A DNA stretch of 64,000 bases, taken from positions 62,001 to 126,000 of the forward strand of contig NZ_JAPWGX010000001.1 of the NCBI RefSeq assembly GCF_027213965.1, in the 5' to 3' direction. A program made the translations under genes and the position numbers. The DNA comes from Maritalea porphyrae. Lineage in GTDB: Bacteria > Pseudomonadota > Alphaproteobacteria > Rhizobiales > Devosiaceae. Below are positions 54,992-63,298 of the stretch, one piece after another (positions within the stretch are counted from its first letter, which is position 1; the number at the start of each line of letters is the position of its first letter). A model generated the notes under the pieces. It saw nothing but the letters and a program-made list of their open reading frames with translations. It did not search any database and had not been told where the DNA came from.

Positions 54992-55005
54992 GACAACATG
55001 TTGTC
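54992..55005. promoter_or_regulatory. Perfect 14-bp palindrome upstream of dapA
   Basis: GACAACATGTTGTC, centred about 45 bases before the dapA start, in the spacer to the divergent lytic transglycosylase gene. A possible operator; the regulator is unknown. Confidence 0.4.
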
Positions 55006-55231
55006 GTCAAAAGGTCAAATAATTTCCGCAATTTGAACCTGAAAGTGCCGAAGTTGTTGAACATAATGTCAGTTGATTATGGCCGCAAGTCGGCAATGGT
55101 GAAAATGGGACGTTTGTGCGCAGGCTTTAAACTGATCATTCACCTTAATGAATTATGTTCGGATATTGATTGTGTTCAGGGGGCTTCACAATCATTGAGT
55201 TTTGTTTTGCGTACACATTATGGATCATTAA

Positions 55232-57268
55232 ATGCCCAGACAGGTTCCAACATTTTCAAAAAGCTTTCTGCGCGCTTTCGCAGCGCTCACCTGTGCCGTT
55301 TCGCTTTCGCAACACACACCAGCTTTCGCGCAACAGCAAATCGACAACACAGTTACAAGCTCCATTGGCAACACCAGCCAAACTACAAGTAAAAAAGGTA
55401 GCCAACGCTTCCAAAACGCCCTCGCCGCGTTGAGCAAGGGCGACTTTGTTGAAGCTTACGGCGCGGCACGCAGCATCGATAATGACGTTGAGCGCCGGGC
55501 CATCCAGTGGGCGGCTATTTTTTTTGGCAACGGCAAAGTTGATCACGATACGGTGTTGCGCTTTCAAGAAGACGCTCCACACTTTGCCACGGCCAAAACC
55601 TACAAGATCCGCATGGAACAGGCGCTGACCAGCAGCCCAGCAGATTCGAAAACCACAATCGCGCTTTTGGGCGGATCAATGCCCAATACCTTGGATGCTC
55701 AAATCGCCCTTGCAGACGCATATGTGCAAGATGGCCAAGTTGAGCGTGCCGGTCGGATTATTAAATCGGTATGGGTCAATAATTTTCTGACGCGCGAAGT
55801 CGAAGATGATTTGAAAGCGCGCTATGGGCGGTTGCTGACGCGAGACGATCATTGGTCCCGTGCCCTGCGTTTGTTGATGCACGACCGCGCCAGCGGTGCT
55901 GAACGAATAATGGACCAGTTGACCAGCGCCCAGCGCAGCCTGGTGGTCGCGCGCGTTGCTGTTTCTCGCAAACAACAGAATGCGGCAAGCTTGTTGGATC
56001 GGGTTGATCCGAGTTTGCGCAATCACCCTTTGTTTTACTTTGCGAACGCTCAACGGTTACGGCAAAATGGTGCCATTAGCGCGGCTGTCGCTGAACTGAA
56101 CAAAGCCACGGGCACCCTACCTCAGGCGCAATTGTGGTGGTACGAGCGTCGTTTGCTGACACGCCAGCTATTGGCCGTAGGGAAGCCTGAAACCGCTTAT
56201 CTTGCATCTGCGGGATACACCAATGGCCCTGAAGGGCGACTGGTTGATGCCAGTTTTCACGCAGGTTGGATCGCATTAGAATTTTTGGGTCAAGCCGACG
56301 TAGCGGTAAAACACTTCAAAAAAATGGCCAGCATGTCAACGCTGGCAACAAGTGCATCCAAGTCACATTATTGGTTGGGCCGTGCCTATGCAAAACTGGG
56401 CGATCAGGGGCAATCAACTGCCCATTTCCAGCAAGCGGCGATGTTTAATCAGTATTATTATGGGCAGCTGGCGATGGTTCGGTTGGGCAAAGAAACAGTA
56501 TCTTTGCGCAGTATGCCCAGTTGGCAGCAAAGCGAGGCAGCGTTCAATCAACGCGAGATCGTGCGAGCCATTCGGCTGTTTGAAGCCAACAAAGCATTTG
56601 AGTTTGCCCGCCCGCTCACAACTCGGCTGATTTATCAGGTCAAGGACGCTGGGGAAATGCTTCTAACGGCGCGGTTAGCGCAGGACATCGATGCCCATGA
56701 TTTGGCCATTCAAATGTCGGATGTGGCGAATAGTCGTGGTGTTGGACTTGATCTCTTCGCGTTCCCAAAAGACGGTTTGCCACGGCACAAACTTGCCGAT
56801 GTCGACAATGCGGCGATTTATGCAATTGCCCGACAAGAAAGCAAATTCAATCGCACAGCAATCAGCCACGCTGGCGCACGGGGCCTCATGCAACTTATGC
56901 CAGGCACAGCCAAAGAAACCGCTGGAAAACTAGGCCTATCCTATTCGCCCTCAAAACTGACAAGTGACCCAGCCTATAATGCTTTGCTTGGTTCAACTTA
57001 CCTAAAGGCCCAGCTAAAGCGCTATGATGGTTCACTGGTCCTTGCGGCTGCGGCATACAATGGCGGCGCTGGAAATGTAAACAAGTGGCTCAAAGCATAT
57101 GGCGACCCGAGGTCTGCCAATGTTGATCCTGTGGTTTGGATTGAGCTCATTCCTTTCACCGAAACGCGTGGTTATGTGCAAAAAGTGTTGGCCAATTATC
57201 AAATTTACAAACTGCGTCTTGGCGACAATCGATTGCAGATGGCCAAGTTTCTGCGCACCATCGACTAA
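55232..57268 (+). CDS. Soluble lytic murein transglycosylase
   Basis: Periplasmic enzyme cutting peptidoglycan to 1,6-anhydro products; 678 residues. A signal peptide (about 1-34, ending AFAQ) is followed by a long superhelical alpha domain (about 50-500) and the SLT catalytic domain (about 520-660) with ARQESKFNRTAIS (catalytic Glu), AGARGLMQLMPGTAKETA and AAAAYNGGAGNV. It is the family 1 Slt70 type. Divergent from dapA. Confidence 0.93.
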   Translation: MPRQVPTFSKSFLRAFAALTCAVSLSQHTPAFAQQQIDNTVTSSIGNTSQTTSKKGSQRFQNALAALSKGDFVEAYGAARSIDNDVERRAIQWAAIFFGNGKVDHDTVLRFQEDAPHFATAKTYKIRMEQALTSSPADSKTTIALLGGSMPNTLDAQIALADAYVQDGQVERAGRIIKSVWVNNFLTREVEDDLKARYGRLLTRDDHWSRALRLLMHDRASGAERIMDQLTSAQRSLVVARVAVSRKQQNAASLLDRVDPSLRNHPLFYFANAQRLRQNGAISAAVAELNKATGTLPQAQLWWYERRLLTRQLLAVGKPETAYLASAGYTNGPEGRLVDASFHAGWIALEFLGQADVAVKHFKKMASMSTLATSASKSHYWLGRAYAKLGDQGQSTAHFQQAAMFNQYYYGQLAMVRLGKETVSLRSMPSWQQSEAAFNQREIVRAIRLFEANKAFEFARPLTTRLIYQVKDAGEMLLTARLAQDIDAHDLAIQMSDVANSRGVGLDLFAFPKDGLPRHKLADVDNAAIYAIARQESKFNRTAISHAGARGLMQLMPGTAKETAGKLGLSYSPSKLTSDPAYNALLGSTYLKAQLKRYDGSLVLAAAAYNGGAGNVNKWLKAYGDPRSANVDPVVWIELIPFTETRGYVQKVLANYQIYKLRLGDNRLQMAKFLRTID

Positions 57269-57327
57269 CCAGTGGCCGCAAGGTTCTTAACTGTTCACTT
57301 GTCTCATTTGTTGATATATCGGGTTTC

Positions 57328-58254
57328 ATGGATCTAGATCTAGCAGTTCGGAACGAGCACGCGACACCGCGCATGATCAGCGTGCGCAATGGATCGCGAA
57401 AAATCGCGGTGCGCATGTGCGGCGATTTCGACGATGCTTCGCGTTTGCCGATTATTTGCATTTCTGGCTATCATCGTAATATGAGCGATTTCTTTGCCTT
57501 TGCCGAGAAATTCTCTGAGTTTTCGCAAAAAAACTGGCCAATCGTTCGGGTAGACTTGCTGGGCCGAGGAGAAGCGTCATACGCGCCAAAGGCCGATGAA
57601 TACTCAACATTAGACGATGCGTCTGATATGGTAGAAATGTGCCGTGCATTGGGCATTCACAAAGCGATCTGGTTCGGGCAGTCCCACGGTGGGCAGGTCA
57701 TTATGGCCCTTGGTGCTAAAAACCCGATGCTCATTGCAGCATCGATCCTTTGCGATGCGGGCGCCTTGATCAGCGCACAAGGGCTTGTTCGGCTCCGCAA
57801 CAATTTGAAATTTCTCGCAAAAATTCGCAACCATGAAGATGCATTGCATGCCATGCGACAAATTTTGGGTGCAGACTATCCCTCTTTGGGCGCAGGGAAA
57901 CTAGACAGCATTAGTGGGCGCACACACACTTGGGACAAAAAACGGCGTCGATTGGTCCCCCGGTTTGATTGGCGTTTGATGGAACGATTGGACTCATTCG
58001 ACAATGATGACGTGCTTAATGCCAATTGGGAAATGTTTGACAGTTTAGGCCGCGTGCCCCTGTTGATGATGCGCACCAGAAACACAGACCTGTTACGGGC
58101 AGATGTTTATCAACGAATGCTTACCCGGCGTCCAGATGCTATTTCGTTGGAAATCGAGGGCGAAGGCTCGCCTGCGTTGCTTGAAAACTCAGAGGAAATG
58201 GGCGCCATCGCAGAATTCGTAATGCATACGAACAGCAATATGCTAAAAAAATAG
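57328..58254 (+). CDS. Alpha/beta hydrolase
   Basis: A 308-residue alpha/beta-hydrolase-fold protein without signal peptide. Nucleophile elbow WFGQSHGGQVIM (Ser in GQSHG), oxyanion-side ISGYHRN, and an acidic residue plus later histidine region expected in the C-terminal third (LLMMRTRNTDLLRAD). Typical lid helices lie at 160-215. Substrate unknown. 60 bases after the transglycosylase gene. Confidence 0.8.
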   Translation: MDLDLAVRNEHATPRMISVRNGSRKIAVRMCGDFDDASRLPIICISGYHRNMSDFFAFAEKFSEFSQKNWPIVRVDLLGRGEASYAPKADEYSTLDDASDMVEMCRALGIHKAIWFGQSHGGQVIMALGAKNPMLIAASILCDAGALISAQGLVRLRNNLKFLAKIRNHEDALHAMRQILGADYPSLGAGKLDSISGRTHTWDKKRRRLVPRFDWRLMERLDSFDNDDVLNANWEMFDSLGRVPLLMMRTRNTDLLRADVYQRMLTRRPDAISLEIEGEGSPALLENSEEMGAIAEFVMHTNSNMLKK

Positions 58255-58280
58255 AAGCCGAAACGAGAGGTTTCGGCTTC
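58245..58280 (-). terminator. Terminator of the HhH membrane-protein gene
   Basis: A perfect 11-bp stem GAAGCCGAAAC / GTTTCGGCTTC (58254-58264, 58270-58280; loop GAGAG) precedes a T-run of seven in the minus direction. It overlaps the end of the alpha/beta hydrolase gene on the plus strand. Confidence 0.8.
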
Positions 58281-58305
58281 ACAAAACAATCCTCAACGAA
58301 AAGCC

Positions 58306-58944
58306 CTATTTGCCCTTAGCCAACGCCTTGGCTTGCGCGATCCATTTCTCACGATCAATGCGCCCTTTAAAAGACAATTCGGCGTCGATCCACTTCACCT
58401 CTTTGCGCCCCCATGAAGCAACCTGATCAAAATGGTAAATGCCCATTCCATTGAGGATGCCTTCAATTTTTGGGCCGATGCCTTTGATGTTTTTCAGGTC
58501 ATCTTTCTGACCGCCTCGCGGCGTAGCCAAGGTTTCTGGCTTGCCGTCAGCTGCAGCTGGTGCCTTTGATGCCGCCTTCGCGGCCGCTGGCTTGCGTGTA
58601 GCAGGTTTTGCGGCAGCCGTTTTGGACGTTGTCGTTTTCGCGGGCGCCGCGCGCTTGGTCGCTGTTTTTTTCGCTGCGGGTTTTGCCGCTGTTTTGGTTT
58701 GCGCCTGGGTCGTTGTTGCAGGCTTTGCCGGGGGCGCGGTTTTAGCCGCCGCAGCAGACGCTGCTTCATTTGCACTGTTGGCGCTTGGTTGTGGTGCGTC
58801 GGTTGCAGTTTGACTGCCATCAGCAGCAGTTGCTGTGCTTGTGTCGCCACTGATTAGGCGGCGCAAAAAATACCCAATTAGGCAACCAATTAGAAATGCA
58901 GCCAACATGAGCAGCGCAATTTCAATCAGATGTGGTGTATTCAT
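58306..58944 (-). CDS. Membrane-anchored helix-hairpin-helix protein with Ala/Lys-rich linker
   Basis: A 212-residue protein: one N-terminal membrane helix (about 6-28, ALLMLAAFLIGCLIGYFLRR), an Ala/Lys/Thr/Pro-rich low-complexity linker (about 35-145) with many AAK and KTA steps, and a C-terminal HhH domain (about 148-212, LKNIKGIGPKIEGILNGMG, then FDQVASWGRKEVKWIDAELS). The last domain is close in pattern to the C-terminal extension of alphaproteobacterial NuoE. The linker is of the kind found in envelope-spanning or DNA-binding histone-like tails. Function unknown; the linker faces the cytosol or periplasm depending on topology, and with the basic arginine patch after the helix a cytosolic C-terminus is likelier. 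Confidence 0.75.
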   Translation of the reverse strand: MNTPHLIEIALLMLAAFLIGCLIGYFLRRLISGDTSTATAADGSQTATDAPQPSANSANEAASAAAAKTAPPAKPATTTQAQTKTAAKPAAKKTATKRAAPAKTTTSKTAAAKPATRKPAAAKAASKAPAAADGKPETLATPRGGQKDDLKNIKGIGPKIEGILNGMGIYHFDQVASWGRKEVKWIDAELSFKGRIDREKWIAQAKALAKGK

Positions 58945-58972
58945 TCCAATTCCCCTTTGACTTCAACTGCGC

Positions 58973-59089
58973 TTATTTTTGAGTTTCGCTGGCGTAGCTC
59001 ATCCAGCCAGTAAGGATGCCAATGACCAACGCTATGGTTAGATAGGGCCAGTATTGCGAGATTAGAAATCCCATAGTTTCAAAAAACAT
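58973..59089 (-). CDS. 38-residue single-span membrane peptide
   Basis: An open frame not given elsewhere: MFFETMGFLISQYWPYLTIA and on to SETQK, 38 residues with one membrane helix at about 12-31 (WPYLTIALVIGILTGWM). The ATG at 59089 is preceded by GGAG-GAAG-like GGAGAGAAGC, a strong ribosome-binding site, and it starts 27 bases after the OmpA-family gene stop and ends 29 bases before the HhH gene. Strand, spacing and RBS support a real gene in a three-gene unit. The helix plus GxxxGW-type pattern resembles the first helix of the next protein. Confidence 0.65.
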   Translation of the reverse strand: MFFETMGFLISQYWPYLTIALVIGILTGWMSYASETQK

Positions 59090-59115
59090 AGCTTCTCTCC
59101 AGTTGTGAGCAAACC

Positions 59116-62100
59116 CTACTCCACTGCCTCGCGCACTGCAAACACAATGCGTCGGTTCAAACGTTTGCCGCCTTGAGTTTCATTTGATGCAATCGGTAGC
59201 GTTTCACCATATCCAACAGCAAACAATCTTGTTGCGTCAACGCCTAATTCTAACAGCTCATCAACAACGCGTTCCGCACGCATGACTGACAGTGTCAGGT
59301 TGGCGTCCGCTGCACCATCGCTGTCCGTGTGCCCTTCAACTTCCACCACGGCATTGGGGCACTGATTTAATTGTGCTGCGACCTCTGCCAAAACCTGTTT
59401 TGATGCACCGCTAAGATTTGCGCTTCCGCTTTGGAACGCGAGTGCATTTTGCTTCACCAAATCGGCAATGACTTCGCCACAGATCACCCAGCCGGGTGGC
59501 GTTTCAATGGCTGTTTCCCAAGAAACGGGCGCTTTTGCTAGAATTGAAACAGCTTTGTCGCGGGCAACAAAGTCTTTGGCGCTTCCAGATATGTGCCATT
59601 TTCCATTTTTAAGCGATGCTGTGCCCTCTTCTAGATTGGACAAAGCTTCCAAGCCTGCAAATGCAGCGGCGGAAAAGCGATCCGGTGCGCCAGATGATAC
59701 ACTCAATTCAGGCGCATCAGTTTGCCCCGTTGCCAACTGCAAACTGTAGCGCACACTCGCGTTTGGCACATTGCCCGACAGGGTGATGGCGTTTTCAGAT
59801 TTTGTCGCGCTCCACGTGAACGCGTCAGCAACTGGAGTTTTCGCCTTTGCTTCAGCCTCTAATCGCGCTTTCTCTTCAGCCGCAGCGTCAGCCTCAGCGT
59901 CCGCTGCCAACTTCGCTTGTTGTTCTGCCTCGGCTTGAGCCTTGGCCTGCGCCTCCGCTTCCAAAGCAAAACGCGCCTGCTCTTCCGCTTCGGCTTTCGC
60001 GATTGCTTCAGCTTCTAATCGAGCTTCTTCTTCTGCCGCTAGGCGCGCCTTTTCTTCTGCCTCAGCCTGCGCTTTAGCTTCTGCCGCTAGCCGTGCTTTT
60101 TCTTCTGCCTCAGCGGCCAGTCTTGCCTTTTCTTCTGCATCAGCCTTTGCTTTTGCTTCGGCCTCAAGACGGGCCTTTTCGTTAGCTGCTGCCTCTGCTT
60201 CAGCCGCCAGACGCGCTTGCTCTTGTGCTTCAGCTTTTGCTTCTGCCGCTAGCCGTGCCTCTTCTTCTGCTTTCGCTTTTGCGATGGCTTCTGCATCTTC
60301 AAGTGCAAGCTGCCAAGTTGGCTCTTGGTCTACGCTCAACATGTACTCAACAGCTGCGCCCACAGCTTTGTCAGCGGCCAAGCCATTCAGCTGCCACTGT
60401 GACCCATCGTAAGCCACAGTTCCTTCCTGCAACAAACCTAATGCGCCAAGGCCACGTTCTGTGCGCTCCAAAAATGCGCGTCGCTCTTCTGGTTGGCTGT
60501 TTGCAAGTTCCAAGCGATTGTCACGCTGAGCCCACACCAGATCATCAGCCAAAAAACCGTCGTAGGTGATTAGACCATTCGAATTCTTAACCGCTGACCA
60601 AGTCAGCTGTTCAATTGGCAACACAACGTGCAAATCTAATCTAAATGCCGAACCAAATGGCGACAGTATTTTGGTGATTTGCTCGATGTCTTGATCTGAA
60701 CGTGCGCTGCCCATGAGTGTCCAAACGTCGCCGGATAGACTTGCACGCCCCGCATCAAGGAGCTGCAGCGCATCAAACGCCGCCTCTGCTTTGTCCGCGA
60801 ACCCGTCTGGTGCCCCAACGCCAATATTTAGGTTGCCAGTTTGGGCGTTTGGTACCTGAAATATCGCAAGCGTTTTGTCGTCAGGAACGTACCCTGTAAT
60901 CACGATCTCGCCCGTTGATGGTTTTTCTGCCGCCCACAAATAGGGAATAATGGGGACGATGCGCGCGTCAATTTCAATTTTCCAATTGTTTTCTTCGCTT
61001 GCCAGATTTCCCAAATCATTGCTGATCGCAGTCACCGTGTCTTGATGGTCTGCGACACCAGTTAAAAACCAATCTTGACCGTCAAAACCAAAGCGACCCG
61101 TTTCCAGACGTTGGAGCGCTGAAATACCAATATTGGTTTTCTCATCAAAACCATCAGGCTCCCCGCTGGCCAAACTAACGTTTGAAACACCCATGCCACT
61201 CAGCAAAAGCTGCATGTCTTCATTGCGCACAAAACCCTCAAAACTCAGGTCCCCGTTTTCAGCGCGGCGAGCTTCAAACCGGTAGGGCTTAGCAACTGGT
61301 GGGGGCAAAACTGTAAACTGCGCCTGCCAAGTTTCTACCTCAACCTTCTTGTCTAAAAACTCTCGTAAAAGACTGTTTTGATGTTCTTTCGTTTCAACGG
61401 TGGCGTTTAGTGCCCACGCATCATTCTGCAGCGCAATCTGGCCCTCTACCATCAAATTTGAGGCGGATGCACTTGCCAATGCGATCTTTTCAAAGTCTTG
61501 GGGTTGACCGGCAGCAGGCAAGGTTTCATCGACAACTTGAGTATCAGACAATATGGCGAAGACATCTTCATTCAAATCCGCGGATGGTGAGTACCCGGCT
61601 AAGCGAACGCGTCCATCCGTTTCTTTGTTTAATGACCAACTGTACGGTGACACTTCTGGCAGCTCAATGTTGGCCAAAGCAAGGTCGTAACCATCGGGTA
61701 TGTTGTTGCCAAATTTATCCTGCAAAATAAGGAAGTCTTGCGGGCTAATGGCTTTGCCTTGAACCATAATCCGTTGGTCTTCAATCTGTGCAACCGCACC
61801 GGTTTGTAGGTGTTCAAGTGTGCTGATGAGCAAATTCATCGCTTCATCAAACTTCTCTGGTGCACCATTTGCAACGCGCACCTCACCTAGGTCTTCACCA
61901 CCATTCAAAGCCGAAATGGTTTTCAACTCATTGTCGGCCGGAACGTACCCGACGACAGACATTTTGTTGTCCACGAGTTCAAATTTGATCGTAAACGGCT
62001 TAATTGTCGGTCTTTCAATCTGAATTGAAACTTTGAATGGCGTGAGTTTCTTTTCTAATCCTGAGACTTCATCAAACGACTTAAAGCTATCAGCCGCACC

Positions 62101-62994
62101 TGACATTTTGATCACTTCGTCGGAGATCTCAAACTCACCGTGCGGTAACCCATCCAAAGCCCTAAGCAATTTCGTTACGGCATCGGCAAATCCCTTTGGG
62201 CCGCCAGAACTAATGGCCAATGTTGCGACTGAACCGCCCAGCTGTTCAAGGTCAGTCAATTGTTGTTTGGATTCAACGTTGCCAGACAGAGCAATAGATG
62301 GTGCATTTTCTTTTTTGGCGGCAAAAACAAATGGTGAAGCGAGTGGCGGAACTATGTTTCCTTCGCCACGCACTAAATTGTCTGGGAACCCTGCACCAAA
62401 TACCACATCGAGTGTATGAAACGACTCTTGATCTTTTGCGCGACCATCAATTGAGACCTTTAACCCATCAACGCTCACGATACCTTCATCAAAATGTTGA
62501 AGTAGTCTTATCGCAAACTGCGTGGCGTCACGCCAATCTCGCGCGGCTGGACCGCCAGAGGCAAGTTGTAAATCAACCTGCCCTTCCCCGAACCATTGCT
62601 TTGCTTGATCGCTCAGCGCCTCACTGGGCATGCCACCTACCATTGACCGTGACTTGTTATCCTTTGAAAGGCGCAGCGAAAATGGGTCAAGTTTGGGCGC
62701 AAGTGCAGCGTCAAGCGAAGCACTGCGCGTTTCAGGCGCTTCGGCAAGAATTTGATTTACCTTTGAGATTTGCTCTGCGCTGGTGCTGAGGCCCGCGGCA
62801 TGGACATCGCGCCCATCAACTTGGACTCGTGCCCACGACAACCCGAGATTGTCGAGTTTTGTTTGCAATATCGTTTCAATATGGTGTTCGACATTCGGCT
62901 GATTTTGCCAAACGGCAAATGGCGCTCCAATCCCGACCGTCAGAACACCCATTCCAAGCAACATGACCCAATTAACGCGTCGAAAAATTCCCAT
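59116..62994 (-). CDS. Large OmpA-family protein with eight ~115-residue repeats and a TolA-like helix
   Basis: A 1,292-residue envelope protein. An N-terminal membrane/signal-anchor helix (about 6-28, VMLLGMGVLTVGIGAPFAVW) is followed by about eight degenerate repeats of 105-120 residues, each starting P-[YF]-x-[WF] and with a [GA]-[GYF]-x-P turn and a GxP-x-x-F pattern (for example PYSWSLNKETDG, PYLWAAEKPSTG, LTWSAVKNSNG, DAFTWSATKSEN). They resemble BON-type folds. Between repeats 7 and 8, residues about 900-1051 form a highly charged Ala/Glu/Lys helix (AEAKAKAEEEAR steps). The OmpA C-terminal domain ends the protein (about 1190-1290, VEVEGHTDSDGAADANLTLS). ATG at 62994 follows GGAG. Likely binds peptidoglycan and spans the periplasm. 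Confidence 0.85.
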   Translation of the reverse strand: MGIFRRVNWVMLLGMGVLTVGIGAPFAVWQNQPNVEHHIETILQTKLDNLGLSWARVQVDGRDVHAAGLSTSAEQISKVNQILAEAPETRSASLDAALAPKLDPFSLRLSKDNKSRSMVGGMPSEALSDQAKQWFGEGQVDLQLASGGPAARDWRDATQFAIRLLQHFDEGIVSVDGLKVSIDGRAKDQESFHTLDVVFGAGFPDNLVRGEGNIVPPLASPFVFAAKKENAPSIALSGNVESKQQLTDLEQLGGSVATLAISSGGPKGFADAVTKLLRALDGLPHGEFEISDEVIKMSGAADSFKSFDEVSGLEKKLTPFKVSIQIERPTIKPFTIKFELVDNKMSVVGYVPADNELKTISALNGGEDLGEVRVANGAPEKFDEAMNLLISTLEHLQTGAVAQIEDQRIMVQGKAISPQDFLILQDKFGNNIPDGYDLALANIELPEVSPYSWSLNKETDGRVRLAGYSPSADLNEDVFAILSDTQVVDETLPAAGQPQDFEKIALASASASNLMVEGQIALQNDAWALNATVETKEHQNSLLREFLDKKVEVETWQAQFTVLPPPVAKPYRFEARRAENGDLSFEGFVRNEDMQLLLSGMGVSNVSLASGEPDGFDEKTNIGISALQRLETGRFGFDGQDWFLTGVADHQDTVTAISNDLGNLASEENNWKIEIDARIVPIIPYLWAAEKPSTGEIVITGYVPDDKTLAIFQVPNAQTGNLNIGVGAPDGFADKAEAAFDALQLLDAGRASLSGDVWTLMGSARSDQDIEQITKILSPFGSAFRLDLHVVLPIEQLTWSAVKNSNGLITYDGFLADDLVWAQRDNRLELANSQPEERRAFLERTERGLGALGLLQEGTVAYDGSQWQLNGLAADKAVGAAVEYMLSVDQEPTWQLALEDAEAIAKAKAEEEARLAAEAKAEAQEQARLAAEAEAAANEKARLEAEAKAKADAEEKARLAAEAEEKARLAAEAKAQAEAEEKARLAAEEEARLEAEAIAKAEAEEQARFALEAEAQAKAQAEAEQQAKLAADAEADAAAEEKARLEAEAKAKTPVADAFTWSATKSENAITLSGNVPNASVRYSLQLATGQTDAPELSVSSGAPDRFSAAAFAGLEALSNLEEGTASLKNGKWHISGSAKDFVARDKAVSILAKAPVSWETAIETPPGWVICGEVIADLVKQNALAFQSGSANLSGASKQVLAEVAAQLNQCPNAVVEVEGHTDSDGAADANLTLSVMRAERVVDELLELGVDATRLFAVGYGETLPIASNETQGGKRLNRRIVFAVREAVE

Positions 62995-63236
62995 CTGGCA
63001 AGCTACTCCAATTAGGGCACGCAATGATCAAAACACAAATTGAAACAAGATGTTTATTTGTTCGCCAAGGCCGTCATCCGCCGCCCACATTCTCCACCCT
63101 TGGCATAGGGCGAAAGTTTAAGCACAAATCGGCAGAGTTCCAGTGTTATTTTTGAATTTGTTGTAGCTGTTAACACTTAACAGGTGTCTCGATCGAATAT
63201 TTTGAAAATTCAACGTGTTTAGAAAAACGATCGGAC

Positions 63237-63268
63237 AAAAGAAAAGGCCCGGCAAGTGCCGGACCTTT
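63237..63268 (-). terminator. Terminator of the porin gene
   Basis: Minus-strand stem AAAGGTCCGGC / GCCGGGCCTTT (11 bp, one wobble, loop ACTT) followed by TCTTTT, 30 bases past the porin stop. Confidence 0.8.
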
Positions 63269-63298
63269 CCAAAATTCAATTCACTTAAACCAAATGGC

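Noticed and set aside
59942-60412. Long plus-strand open frame (Ala/Ser-rich, 156 residues)
   Set aside because: It is the antisense of the Ala/Glu/Lys-rich helix of the OmpA-family gene; its composition is a mirror of that repeat and it lacks a start signal.
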